From: Reticulascus tulasneorum
Taxonomy: Eukaryota > Ascomycota > Sordariomycetes > Glomerellales > Reticulascaceae
Direction: 5' to 3'
Length of the DNA: 64,000 bases
Assembly (NCBI GenBank): GCA_001557505.1
Contig: LSAX01000009.1
Coordinates: 124,001 to 188,000, forward strand
Positions 46,657 to 58,196 of the stretch are shown piece after piece. Both the position numbers and the translations under genes were made by a program. The notes beneath the pieces were generated by a model. That model was not told the DNA's origin. It saw only the letters and a program-made list of their open reading frames with translations, and did not search any database. Each line of letters opens with the position of its first letter. Position 1 is the stretch's first letter.

Positions 46657-48790
46657 ATGAGTAACGGTACGCCCGTCCCCAAAATCGACGGCGTCGATGC
46701 CACCGCGCGCGCCCTATATCGCCGCGCAAAGACATCCGGCGCCGAGTTTGCCGATGTCGCGACTGTCGTCCGCCGCCTCCACACAGTTCTCAAGCACCTC
46801 AAAGTTGAAGCGGAGGATCCGGACTCGCTGCTCAACTCCGAGACCTCGTCCGTCTACGCTCGCCAGCTGACGCCGATCATCGAAGACTGCGACTTCACGC
46901 TCAAGCAGCTGGACACGATCCTCGAGAAGTATGGCGAGTCGACGAAGCTGGAGGAGCGCGAGCGGGATATGGTGGCCATGATCCGAACGAAGCTGGCAAA
47001 TCAGAAGACGAACATCGACATGTTTCTCGACACAGTGCAGCTGCACAACCCGACCAAGGCGCAGAGAGTTGTGGACAGCAGCAACGGAAATCTCGATGGG
47101 ATTAAGGATAAGGTGGATGCGATCGCGGCACGGCTATTCCAGAGGAGGGATAGTGGGTTCCATGACGACGAGGAAGAGTTGTGGGAGCAGTTCAAGACCG
47201 AGCTGGCAAAGGAAGGGTTCTCGGAGGAAGTGTTGCGGAAGAACAAGGTAAGATTGTCACCACATTCCGACGCATCCCATGCTAACTTGCATGTAGGATA
47301 TTCTACGAGCATACATCCGCGAAGTGGAATCTACGGGCATGCAAGACAGCGGCGCACCGCCATCGGTCCGCGGGCTTCTCGAGCAAGAGAAGGCTCACTC
47401 CGGCCCCCCCGAGCTTGCCATCGTTCCCGCTTCGTACAACCATCGGGAGGACATGAGCCCGAAGGAGATGCATCCCAGCTTCGACAACGAGAAGTTCAGC
47501 CCCGCCATGAAATTGGAACGACGCATGCCAGAGCAACATCCTGCAGGTATGCCGAACCAGACCAGCCGCCTGTCCTACGAGAAGTACTCTTCCGACGACG
47601 ACGCAGAGTCGGACACGTCGTCCTCTCTGGCTTTGATATCTACTCGGGATCTGATGGAGATGGATGGGCTGAACAGGCGAATGGGTGGGATGCATCTCTC
47701 ACCAATACCGTTGCCGCACTACAGTATCTCGCCATCTTCGTCACCCAGCATGCGATACCTCCCGTCAAACGTTGCAGCACCGCTTCCGTCCTCGGGCATG
47801 GAGCTCTCCGCATCTCCAAATTCCCAAAGTCTGAGCCTGTCGCCCCGTTTCGTGCCACCTCTACCGCCATATAGTGCCTCCAGTCCAAACGGGATCCCGC
47901 CACCACCGTACGGTACAAGTCCGCAGCGGCAATTCTCCCGCCTGGCACCCGACAGGTACGGGATGGATATCCCGCTGGAGGCCAAGTGGACCAGGATAAA
48001 GCGTGCCCTCGTCTCCCCCCAGATTCTCGAGCGCGCGGGCGTACGCTACGAGGCACGGCCAGACTATGTTGCTGTCCTCGGCGTCCTCACCCGTGAAGAG
48101 ATCGCCGAGTTTGCCCGCCTAAGCCAGGAAGCACGTGCCTCACGGTCCCGCTCTGAGAAGCCTCCGTCAAAGGAATACGCACCCAAACAAGGTGAATCTG
48201 GCTCAAGCCACGACGATTCCGATGATGTGCTTTGGGATGAGAGCGATACTACCGATGACGGGTACGACGAGGAGAAGGGTACGAAAGCATACTACATCGT
48301 CCCGCCCCCTTCAGAGAAGGACAAGGGGACAAGTCCCGCTGCGACGGTGAAACCGAAGCCCATCCTCAAGAACCGGAACGAGAACCACGTGAAATTCGAC
48401 GCGAACGGACCCCACGAGGTCGATCCCGATGAGCTGGGCAAGTCCCCACGCACATCGAGAGATGCCGATCGCGACGGGGAACGCCGACGTCGACGAAGAG
48501 ACAGAGATAGAGATGGTGACCACCACCGTGACAAAGATCACGCACGAGATCGAGATCGGCATCGGGACGGAGATCGTGATCGCGACCACCGCCACCGAAG
48601 ACACCACTCCACTCGCGATCGCAGTGATCGCGACCGAAGCGAACGAGACCGAGACCGAGGAGATCGGGATAGGAAGGACGAACGGTCCACCAAGAAGAAG
48701 GCTTGGGGTGAGACTTTAGGTGCCGTGGGCATCGGCGGCGCGGCAGCCAGTTTGCTGAGCGTGCTCAGCGAAGCGGCGTCTGCATTGTAG
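46657..48790 (+). CDS. DUF8035-like fungal protein with charged RD-repeat tail
   Basis: Two exons (46657-47247, 47297-48790; 49-bp intron) give 694 aa. The ATG at 46657 (MSNGTPVPKIDG) is the first in frame. The N-terminal 190 residues look like a helical bundle (ATVVRRLHTVLKHL, TLKQLDTILEKYG, DMVAMIRTKLANQKTNIDMF). The middle is Pro/Ser-rich. Near residues 425-495 a small folded block, EAKWTRIKRALVSPQ then YEARPDYVAVLGVLTREEI, resembles the fungal DUF8035 module (by eye). The tail is highly charged: acidic DDSDDVLWDESD, then long RDRD/HRD repeats, and a final Ala/Gly-rich helix (GAVGIGGAAASLLSVL). Function is unknown; related fungal proteins often pair this module with RD-rich tails. Confidence 0.85.
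48457..48690 (+). repeat. RD/HRD codon repeats in coding region
   Basis: CGAGATCGN-type hexamer repeats encode runs of Arg-Asp and His-Arg-Asp in the tail of the DUF8035-like protein. Such repeats change length easily while staying in frame. Confidence 0.75.
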
Positions 48791-48848
48791 GAGCAGTGTA
48801 AGGAAGGGCGTATGCATTTCATTTCTACAAAAGGGCCGAGCCTCCCCC

Positions 48849-48861
48849 TTTTTTTTTTTTT
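48849..48861 (+). repeat. Poly-T tract, T13, after the DUF8035-like stop
   Basis: 13-T run about 60 bp after the stop codon, in the 283-bp convergent interval between this gene and the TopBP1 homologue. It may lie in the 3' UTR. Confidence 0.85.
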
Positions 48862-49073
48862 GCACGACAGATTCGGGTGACAGGACCGTTGGATGATTTG
48901 CTTCCGAGATCCTACGTTTTTTCATGAACAAGCACACTTTGTATATCTCCTATGTCTTGGATTACATGATGGATGCTGCACGATACCAGACCGACCTTCC
49001 CGATATGTAACTTGTAGATTATACAGTAACGGGGGAATTGAAGATACCCAAAATTGGATCGCCAGACAGTTTT

Positions 49074-51805
49074 CTAGAATCGCCGTCTTGTCTGCCTCCC
49101 TGATACGCGCGCCACTTTGGCGGAAGAATCCACGCTCGCTATCGACCGCGTCTCAACTGTGTCCACATGAGAGGCGGCCGCATCCACGCCTCGCATCTTA
49201 CTTAACAGAGCGGCCTTGTGCTGCTGCTCTTCCGGATCCTGATACTGTATCTGCGTAGATGGAGGGGCGCGTTGCTCGGCGATGTGGCCATCGCTGAGCG
49301 CCCGCCCCAACAGATCAGCCCTATCATCCGAAATGCCCGCGAAACTCGCTGCTTTGGCAGCCATAGTCGCTCCCGCCCCGGACTCGACGCTACCATTCGA
49401 GGCAGCCGATACATTGCTCACGGCTCTTCCGAGGATGCCTCTCTTCCTTCTCCCTGGTTTGCTACCGAGGACAGACGTTACAGTATGGCCGGAATCCTGG
49501 TCTTGCGGACTGTTCTCAGCTGGACTTGGAGCCGCAGCTGTTGAATCAATCAGAGAGGTAAGTTTGGTTGAGAGTACGAGGCGTTCTGCTGCCTTTTGCT
49601 CTTCCAACTGCCGCTTGAGGGCTGCCTCTACCTCCTCTGGAGCCGGACCGGCCCTACTGTTGACGTCTGACTCATTAGAGTCGTCATTTGATGGGTCGGA
49701 AACGTCTTGCTCGTCCCCAGTTGTGCTTGTCGATTTCCTCCTTGCCTGCTTGGCTGTTTTCTGGGGCGATGGTGACTTGTTCAACGCATTAGCGGACATG
49801 TCGGACAGTGGCGCGGGTACCGTTCCTCCTCCGAAACTGTCATGTTGATGTGTTTTGGCAGTCTGGAAATGCATTGAAGCAGTAGATTCATTCTTCGTAA
49901 CCGTCACGCCAGCCCCGGTGGCGGTGAGCGGAGAACCGTTCTCGAAAGCCGTTGCATCCACGCGAGCAGCACGCGGTGCGGCGAGTACGCCGGGCTTTGA
50001 TACTTTCGGAACGGGCTCCGAGCGAGTTCTTTGTATCTGCTTCTTGTCTTGTCGTGGAGCGTCGTCCTTGGGTCGAGCCTTCGGTTGCATCTCTGGGTTC
50101 TGTCTCAACTCTGGAAACAAGAAACTCTTGATTGGCACGTTGTACCCAGTCGATATACATTCCCAGAGCCACTCGGCACTTATGACCGGGGTGTTATACT
50201 CCAACGCCAGTCTCAGCTTTTCCTTTCGAGTATGCGGTAACGATTTGCAGACTATCAAGGATGCCGTGTCATTCAACCTCGTCGCGAACTTGGCACCGAG
50301 TTGACTAATGCTTTTCTCGACATGAAGGAGCTCGATCCCGGTGAACCCAGCAGTGCATATAGAAAGGGTTTCGAATCCCGGTATTGGGAATAGCGGAAAG
50401 GGCCGGCCGAGAACATGCTCGTTTGGGTTGAAGAGCATGTGTTTGTGGATGCACTTTTCGATGAAGAACTCCGTTATGATTTCGACGTGGTTGACGTACG
50501 GGGTCGGGATCTGAAAGTGTGCATCCGGTTGGGTGTCCTGGGGCACAATTACATATCGATGTTCAGGTCTGGTGTCGTTTCTCGATGCGAGCTCGTCTAT
50601 GGTGGCGCAAACGTTTCCGCCCAAAGTTGCGATAGTCTCGGACAATATGCGAGCCTCCCACTCCCCAAAGCCGGGCATGAAGAAGTAGCAAGTCGAGAAG
50701 ATGCCCTCCTCCTGGGCGGGATGATTCGCAGCGAGATCCATTGCCGAGTCCCTAACCTCGACCTTGCCCTCCTCCTGTTTTACTGCGTTGGACTCGGCGG
50801 ACTTCTGGTTGCCCATGATATCACCCCACATGGCATCCCTCTGGCTGCTGAGTTTGAGGCTCGCCGTCTTCCTCAGCTTCCTTACCCCTTCTTCAGATGC
50901 AGCTGCGGTCGACCTTGACCTCTTTCCTAGGGATACACGGCGGGGGTCCGTCCTTGTCCATGCGCCAACGCCTCGCTCTTCCGGCGGTAGACTTGGATCG
51001 AAGTACCTCTCGTCCAGAATCAGGCCGCGTTCGACACTCTGATCAAGCCATTCTACCGATACCGTGTGAACGTTCCAGTTCTTGGCAGCTGCATACTTCT
51101 TGCCCTCGGGTTTTCGAACGAGCAGATGCGTGACGTGCTTCGTTAGGTCCCCGGTGTATCTGGCACCGTTGGCAGTTATCTTTTCGATGATTTGCTGGCG
51201 CTGCTGGGCTATCGGGCAGTTAGTAAACTGTGTAGTTCCATCTCGGACATATCGCTTGTCAAACTTACGGTCATCAAAGCCAGTCATGCAACACAAGAGA
51301 CTCCCACGCTTTTCATCCTCGCGGCTACTTCCACTTGTCTCCAAGGGCCTGAGCTGCCATTGCCTTTCCAGGGCCGCAAAATCAATGTCTGCGTCGTTCT
51401 TCCACAATTCCACAACCGCATCAATCCACACGACATCCATAGCTTTGACATCGGGCCGTTCCTTGGCGACATGTCGATATTTTGGCGTGTCGTAGTCTCC
51501 CACGACCAAGTGCGTCACGTCGGGCGTCAGATCGTATTTATGGATACCGCCTAGCTCTGCTGTTCTTGCAGCAAGGTCCGCCTAGAGTAAACACTTTGGT
51601 CAGCCATGGTCAGTGCCGGGCGTAGATGCATGCGATCTCCTCGACTGCAAGCCTGGGTTGTTCGCCGATCACATTATGGCGGGGCAGATGCACAGCTTAC
51701 CCGTTGTTCTGGGGGGATGCTTGTGCAACAGACAACAACCCCTTTGAATGGGCGGGACGGGTCTATAGAGTCGTCGGCTGCATCCATAATGTGAGATGAC
51801 GCCAT
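49074..51805 (-). CDS. Rad4/Dpb11/TopBP1 homologue, four BRCT domains
   Basis: Scaffold for replication initiation and for activating the ATR/Mec1-type checkpoint kinase (family knowledge). Three exons (51805-51701, 51581-51269, 51208-49074; introns 119 and 60 bp) give 850 aa. The start is the ATG at 51805 (MASSHIMDAADDS). BRCT1 begins FKGVVVCCTSIPPEQR and runs over intron 1 into DVTHLVVGDYDTPKYRH and VVWIDAVVELW. BRCT2 has CCMTGFDD before intron 2, then ITANGARYTGDLTKHVTHLL and VEWLDQSVERG. Two later BRCTs are visible: CYFFMPGFGEWEARIL to FFIEKCI, and LSICTAGFTGIELLHVEKSI to ISAEWLWECI. The pairs are arranged as in Dpb11/Rad4. The tail is disordered and ends GRQTRRRF. The 60-bp second intron is stop-free and in frame; GTAAGT, CTAAC and TAG support it as an intron. 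Confidence 0.93.
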
Positions 51806-52637
51806 ATCCGAGGATGTCCTTGTGTGCGGGAACGCAAAGAGAGGCTTCAACTCGAAGGTGTTGGGCGGAGGAGAATCACGGCGCGTCGACAATCATGGAT
51901 GGCCGAAAAAGTCGCGTTTACCTGGTCGATGCGCTGTGCACCAGTAAATTCTATTAACCAACTGGATCCCGCCCTACAAGCGACCAGACGTCATGCATTT
52001 ATTCCCTATTTAGATCCAATGCCAGTGGCCTGTGCGGTAGTGTACCCCACTGCATTTAAGGTCCCGTGCCTTAGGTTCCATTAGGTAGTCTACCTTAGGT
52101 TTTACGGCTCCGATCCCCTGTAGCACGAACACGCTGCAATCGGCGGTACACCACCTGCACTCCATGGAGTTATAGATTCAGACTTATCACACAGAGCACA
52201 GGTCTGTCGAAGGTACTTGACTTGGATACATTGTGGTTTATACTATCTTATTCTTCTTCTTCCTCGTATGTCGCGACCATCAGTCAAGTGATTCATCTGA
52301 TCAAAAGAATTAACTGACGAGATGGTGGTGAGCATTAGAATTAAAATGGTAGGATGTCAAATTTCCTTTCAATCCATAGCGCATCCTGTCTGTCGTCAGC
52401 AGTGTCAGCATCTTCAATCCTATGCCATGGGTAGCAGGAGGGGGCTTTGATAGCTTACCTGTCCAAGATTTCACTTGGCCCATCACATCTCTCTTTTCTG
52501 TCATACTCTCTTCCCATTCTTTGTCCCTCTCTCTCGGTCTCGAGGTTGGCCATTGTCCAATCCTACTGCGTCTCCCCTCCAGTCTTTGCCGCCGAGTACG
52601 AAGCATCGCCGTGGCGCCTTTATCATACGACGCAACA
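51806..52637. promoter_or_regulatory. Divergent promoter region, TopBP1 homologue / Sulfotransfer_4-type gene
   Basis: 832 bp between two divergent starts. It includes CCTTAGGT-type repeats near 52070-52100 and pyrimidine-rich DNA at 52480-52600 just before the + gene. No specific factor site is claimed. Confidence 0.45.
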
Positions 52638-53630
52638 ATGGAAGCTCCAGCTTCCTCAAAACCTATGGTGTCGGTTGAAACGGCTGTAACAGCTCGTCAG
52701 GTACCGTTCAAAGTGGTTGTGTGTGGTTTGATGCGTACTGGAACATCATGTATGTGATCCTTTCCGTTTCTATTGCCTTATAAGTACTCAGGCTCGGTCT
52801 AGCTATTCAAGCGGCACTTCGAATGCTTGGAATCCATGATGTATACCATATGCAGTCTGCCTGGGATAATCTCGACGATATAGACTTGTGGAATCGCGCC
52901 ATTGACGCGAAGTATAATGGCCAAGGCTCGTTCGAGAAAAAAGACTGGGACCAGCTGCTTGCGAAATACCAGGTACATGAGACCCGTGTCATGGAAGTCT
53001 ATTGCTGCGGATTTCTAACTCCCTCGTGAATAGGCCGGTTGCGACGCACCGTTCGCACTATTTGCGGTGGAAATAGCACAGGCGTATCCCGATGCGAAAG
53101 TCCTGATTCTTAACCGCGACCCCGAAGCTTGGTATCAGTCCTGCATGACAAGCATCTATGCTGTGGAGCAACGTATCGGCTGGTGGCAGCGGGTTCTCGT
53201 GCGATTTGACCCAATACTAAACAAATACGGCAGATTCATGATCAAGCTCCGAACGGAAGCTTGGGGCTTCGAGTGGCCTGAAAAGGAAAAGGCTCTAGAA
53301 TTCTACCGGCAGTATCACCGAGACTATAGGGCCAAGATATCCAAGGAGCGGGTTCTCGAGTATGCGGTCCAGGACGGATGGGGGCCTCTCTGTCATCACC
53401 TGGGTGTGGAGATACCTCAAATTCGCGTAGGAGGCACTTTGGTAGAAGCCCCGTTCCCCAGACTCAATGATGCTACAGCACATGCTGGTAGCGCAATGAA
53501 AAAAATGAGCGACAGCAGAGCTAGGTCTTACAGAAACATGACCGAGGGATTGGTTGTGCTTCTGGGTGCTGGCTATGCGGCCTATCGGCTCGGGGGTTTC
53601 TCCTGGTTAGGGAAGGTGACCCGAGGTTGA
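52638..53630 (+). CDS. P-loop sulfotransferase-family protein (Sulfotransfer_4 type) with C-terminal membrane segment
   Basis: Three exons (52638-52749, 52803-52972, 53034-53630; introns 53 and 61 bp) give 292 aa. The 5' phosphosulfate-binding-loop-like motif GLMRTGTSS, near residues 31-39, is completed by the first exon join (TGTSSIQAALRMLGI). The 3'-phosphate-binding-type segment is VLILNRDPEAWYQS. Other family features are GIHDVYHM near the N-terminus, the AGCDAPFALFAVEIA block after intron 2, and VLEYAVQDGWGPLCHHLG. The C-terminus carries a predicted membrane helix (GLVVLLGAGYAAYRLGG). Members are common in fungi, are often mis-named NAD-dependent epimerases, and have no known substrate. 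Enzyme activity is therefore inferred only. Confidence 0.9.
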
Positions 53631-54618
53631 TGGGAGGAGTCCGAAGTATGAGAAAGAGGAACTGAATAAATAGGACACGTCGATTCTGGCTCGGGGTCTC
53701 ACAGGGCCGTCCTAGCTTTACTTTTGGCGTTGCACTGGCTATGTGGCAGGTCGACAGCCCATGTGGAATATGCTGCAGGTCTCCCTCTATTATGATTGGG
53801 GCGTCCTAATATGATTATGACCCTTTGGCTGGATTATCCATCTGGACAAGAAACCAGGCGAATGGATCAGTGGTCGAGTCCTCATCGCTGTATTCAGTTT
53901 CGTTCCGACGTATTTTCGACCTACGAGCCAGCAGTCTCTGGCTTATTCTAATACTGCAAGTCCAGTTTTGGTAATTGCAGCGCCAGCACAGGTCCAAGCA
54001 CTGTCGATACATGTCCAGGAACCCGAGCTACAAGTTGAGCCACAGACTTTGGAGTGCCTGTAACCAAAGTGTTTTGCATCGTGAAATGCAAACTTGAAGC
54101 TTTACATACGTCCAGAGGATTCTCTTGCCGTCTCCCCGATAGGTCACGTGCCATCCCGTAGAAGCATTCCCGACCCCGCCAAGCCTGGCGATGATAATGA
54201 GCCTTGCGACCCGCCCCGCCACTGACTGCTCTTACCTACCCCACCATCTTTTCAGCCTTGCTCCTGGCCCCAAAGCTTTCGCATCTTTTCTCTCGTTGAC
54301 CTTGGTCTGGCTGCTTCCTTAGCAGCGCATGATGGTCTACAGCTGCTCTTTAAAACACCTGTCAGTTCCTTCTGCAATTCTGACGTCCGTATCGAGCTTT
54401 TGGAGACCTTTTGCCCCCACTTGGATCGCACACCGACCAGCTGCCCCCGCCTAAGGTAGCGCGCTGCTGTCCTGTCGTCGTCGGAAAATCACATCTTCAG
54501 GCCGCCAAAGCAGAGTCCATTGCGTCACGCGATAATCTATCTCGAAGACGAATACCTGTGATCACTCGTTGAGGGAATTCAAGTACAACAGACTGCAGGC
54601 GGCACCCCACTCGTCACA
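53631..54618. other. Intergenic, sulfotransferase-type gene to DCN1
   Basis: 988 bp of 3' flank and DCN1 promoter. Short minus-strand frames here show no family features. Confidence 0.55.
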
Positions 54619-55776
54619 ATGCCGCCGACATCAGCTGTGCACAAGGCACTGGCGACACAGTTCGTCCAGTTGACTGGAGCGAGCGAGAGAACCGCGCAAC
54701 GGGTATGTCGATAGTCAAGCCTCCCTCCCCCCCCTCTCCACTTGTTGGCAGATGCGCGCATCGTCATATGGGACCAAATGTTGGCTTCGGAGTTACCGGG
54801 AATGTCTCTGCTTAGAGACTAGTAGCTTGGGAGCCAGACAGCTAGAGGAAGTTTGACGATGGGCGGAAACAGAGTTGGCTGACTGGTCGGATCACGAATA
54901 GTATCTCAAAAACTCTGCATACAAACTGAACGAGGCTGTGGATTCGTAAGTAGGAATCTTTCTTCTTTTGTATATTTATTTCTCCTCGAGCTCCTTGTCC
55001 ATCCGATCTCAATTCTCTCCTTACCGCCTCTTTATCACCCTTTCGAATCGGACCTGAGGGTACACCGGCCCTTCTCGGACAATTTCCTGCAGCGGCATGG
55101 ATGGACACACATACTTATCATCGGCTCGGTGTGAACCTTGTGGGGGCGCCCACTCAGAAGCACTCCGCATGTCTACCTATTTTGGGGAAACAGTTGTCCA
55201 CACGCAAAAGTATGGCCGAACGGACGCCGATCCCCAAATGCTCCTGAAACAGGCACATACAGGTAGTGCCTTGTCCTTTAAAATGCCCTTTAAAAGGGCC
55301 ATCCGACCAAGTGCCGTAGGCCGCCACTTGGGTGCATCGAAGCCATCTTTTTTGCCTATTAAGCGAATTAATACGCCGCTGCACCTTCGGGAAAAAGAGA
55401 CCAGCCATCATCCAGCACCAGGGGTGGGTTGATTTGAGCCTCCTGACTCTGCTTTTGGATGGAGACCGTGGCCAATTGTCCATTCTTGACGTCTCCTTGA
55501 ACATCATTCACCATCGTTGCTTCTCCGAAACCTCCATTTTCATGATAGGCCGTTGATCTACCTGTCCGCCAATCCAACGGCCATCTCTTCCGTGGGTCGC
55601 CAACCTCGATCCATGGTTCTCATAAGAGAATGGGCTGGAAAGGTGTGAAAAATCACTTGCCCTCCAAAGGGATGAGCATATGGTCATCAAAAAGAAAAGC
55701 AGCCAAAAATGGACTGGGTGACAGCGACAAAAATCGATCAGGGTACTGCACATCCGGGTGTTGGCTTCCTTCCTTC

Positions 55777-55807
<31 letters not shown>

Positions 55808-56781
55808 AGACGGGCAAAGCTGTCTGGTCTCCAATCTCCAGCCAAGGCGCTGCGCGTTCTGTATCTTCCAAAGTTTGTCATTCTTCAAGGCGAATCCACA
55901 ACGATCGATCAATAACCTAAGCTCAATGTCTGACATGGCGGGAAATCCAGGTACTTCTCTGCTGGAAGTGGTGCGGGCACGCCGGTGATATCACCCATAG
56001 ATGGACAACTTGACAAGTTGTTCGATGGCCTCCGAGGTATTTACGGCATGTCTAATATCTGGCAGCCCCGGCTAATGGTCTCAGATGACGCCAACGACCC
56101 CAAGGACAAGCTCGCCTTGGATTCAACGATGACCTATCTTACCGAGGATCTAAAGGTCGACTTGGAGAACGCCGAATTTCTTGTAGCAATGGAGATTGTA
56201 CAGGCTCCAGGTGTTGGTGAAATTACTCGAAAAGGCTATGTCGATGGCTGGAAGGCAACCGGGTGAGATCCCTTTTTAGAACCGTCGCGCTGAAACCCCT
56301 ATTGTATGGAACACGAACCGCAGAATTACTAACGATGGCATGCAGAGCACCTGCTACCAAACAAGGCCATTCTGCACACATCAAATCCCTGATCAAGTCA
56401 TTGTCTGGAGATGCGGCATATTTTAGAAAAGTATACAGACATACGTTTGTCGCGGGCAAGGAACAAGATCAGAAGGCTCTTTCTCTTGAAAATGCCATCA
56501 TCTACTGGTCTACGTTGTTCTCGCCGCCAGGCTGGACATGGGCCACGGCGTCACACAACTGGCTCGAACTCTGGACCTCGTTCCTCAACGAGAAGTGGAC
56601 GCGCTCGGTTAATAGGGACATGTGGAACATGGCGCTCGAGTTTGCCACCAAATCGATTGCCGACGAGACCTTGTCATTCTGGAACGAGGACGGAGCCTGG
56701 CCCAGTGTCATTGACGACTTCGTGGCATGGTGTCGAGAGAGAGGTATCGGCAAAGTGGAGACGATGGATGTAGATGAGTAG
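54619..56781 (+). CDS. DCN1: Dcn1-like E3 co-factor for cullin neddylation
   Basis: Promotes transfer of NEDD8/Rub1 from Ubc12 to cullins (family knowledge). Four exons: 54619-54702, 54902-54945, 55951-56262 and 56346-56781, with introns of 199, 1005 and 83 bp; 291 aa. Exons 1 and 2 encode a UBA-like domain: ATQFVQLTGASERTAQR joined to YLKNSAYKLNEAVDS. The join to exon 3 gives AVDSYFSAGSGAGTPVISP, the usual linker to the PONY domain. That domain holds LDKLFDGLRG, DLENAEFLVAMEIVQAPGVGE, LENAIIYWSTLF and the end block WNMALEFATKSIADETLSFWNED...WPSVIDDFVAW. Length fits the family. The second intron is unusually long for this genome but has GTAAGT and TCCAG ends and gives the exact family sequence when removed. 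MQ-type alternative exons inside it were not found. Confidence 0.92.
55765..55807 (+). repeat. (CTTC/CTTT)n microsatellite inside DCN1 intron 2
   Basis: About ten tetranucleotide units, CTTCC changing to CTTT, lie about 145 bp before the acceptor of the 1-kb intron. It is pyrimidine-only on the transcript strand, so it could act like a polypyrimidine tract, but it is far from the splice site. Confidence 0.9.
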
Positions 56782-57324
56782 AAAGCCGCGGCTTAGGAGA
56801 ACGGATCGCGTTGCGAAGGATAATTGAGGGCACGATCTAAGATGCTCCGGAAAAGCTGATCCGACGGATGCTCTTCGCCGTAGTCGCCTACCAACGACTG
56901 AACCAAAAGAAGAATAGGTGAAGGGGATTGCGCTTCGCGCCATTGTCCACATCGACTCGGACACGATGAAAATTATGACATTGCATGAGCGTAGATTCTT
57001 AGAGAATAAGGCTGGGAGTCATTAACGCAGAAACGAAAGCATTTACAATACAGCGAAATTTTGCATTGAAAAAGAAGTTTCTTTGTGTTGGCTCTAGTGG
57101 TTTCGTTGCTCTTGATCCTGGATCTAGCATGCTATCCGTCTTTCAAGTAGTCTTTAATGCACAATGTTGTACACCCCAATCTTGGCAAAATCCATACGTC
57201 CCCATCCATCTGTCTGGAGATGGAGATCCCAATACTATCTCTTCCTCTCCTGGCGTACGACTTCACGTGTTGATGTTTCTTTGAGCAGCTTCAGGCCAGT
57301 TCAGCCCTAGTCATCACAACCCCA
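56782..57324. other. Convergent 3' intergenic, DCN1 / bS6m
   Basis: 543 bp between the stops of DCN1 (+) and the mitochondrial ribosomal protein gene (-). I see no gene or repeat. Confidence 0.6.
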
Positions 57325-57798
57325 TCACCGATCCCATTTAATCGGTCCAAATCTCGCTATCGTCTCTAGTTTCCCGTCCCCCAACTTCACATGCGCAGTG
57401 CGGATAATTCTGGGGTCGAGATTAATCGTCGAACGTAGTTCTTGGTGTGTCTTGATCGAGGAGTCGTAGCGCATCACAAAGTAATGGCCGCTGGTGTGCC
57501 TCATCTGATGTCTCGTTATCGGACGCGGGAGCAAAAATACGCCCCAATTTGAGAGGCCGCGAATGACGCCGCCATTGCGGAGGACGAGCTGGCCGGTGGT
57601 GAGGGCAATCCTGCAAAAGGTATGGGTTAGTTGCGTCTCGACTGGGAGGAGTGCGAAAGTTTGGTCGGTAAGGGGGAAGCGGGTTATCCTACTCTTTCAC
57701 CTCGGAGAGACTGCCCGGTCGCACCTGGGAGGAAAGGTTAGCTGGGAGAGAAGAGGAGTATGGGGAATGCATACGATTCCTATGAGCTCGTACAACAT
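57325..57798 (-). CDS. MRP17: Mitochondrial small-subunit ribosomal protein bS6m
   Basis: Part of the mitochondrial 37S ribosomal subunit (yeast Mrp17, bacterial S6 family). Three exons (57798-57775, 57724-57693, 57610-57325; introns 50 and 82 bp) give 113 aa. The product starts MLYELIGIVRPGSLSEVKEI across two very short exons (24 and 32 nt), then LVLRNGGVIRGLSNWGVFLL, LPRPITRHQMRHTSGHYFVM and YDSSIKTHQELRSTINLDPR. The S6 signature (YEL at the start, R-N-G-G-V-I-R-G, the W-G block and the H-Y-F-V-M strand) is clear. The second intron's donor is GTAGGA, a little off consensus. The protein starts directly with the S6 fold, with no long targeting presequence, as in yeast Mrp17. The name follows yeast usage. 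Confidence 0.93.
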
Positions 57799-58196
57799 CT
57801 TGTGGTCGACATTTGATGCTGGTGTTGGATGGTATCGAGGGTCAATATGCAGTAGATGCTCTTTGCGTCGAGTCTCCAAAATTTAGATCGCTTTCATCCG
57901 GGAATTCTCCGAAGTGGGTCTACGTACAGTGCGTATCAGTGAGCGGGACCATTTGCACACTGGCTTTCCATGCCTTCTCCCCGCCAATGTCATAAATTGT
58001 TGAACTCCTACTCCAGGTTGCGCTGACGAAAGCCATTTCTCCTGTATTATGATAGCGCATTGAACCGATGCTTTATCGTAGCTTTTTGAGTGGATATTGT
58101 AGCATTACATGTACCAATACGGCGTCCATGTTCCCTAACCGGCCGCATATCTTACAGCTTCGTCGGTATCCTTCCCGGTTTGCCGCCAACGGGGGT
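57799..58196. other. Intergenic, bS6m promoter / NDUFAF6-like 3' flank
   Basis: 398 bp between two minus-strand genes of mitochondrial function. It holds the bS6m promoter and the 3' UTR of the neighbour. No element stands out. Confidence 0.55.

Noticed and set aside
46561..47874. Continuous 437-codon frame through the DUF8035-like gene
   Set aside because: It starts at TTG and reads through a clear 49-bp intron at 47248-47296 into the wrong frame; the spliced model keeps family sequence.
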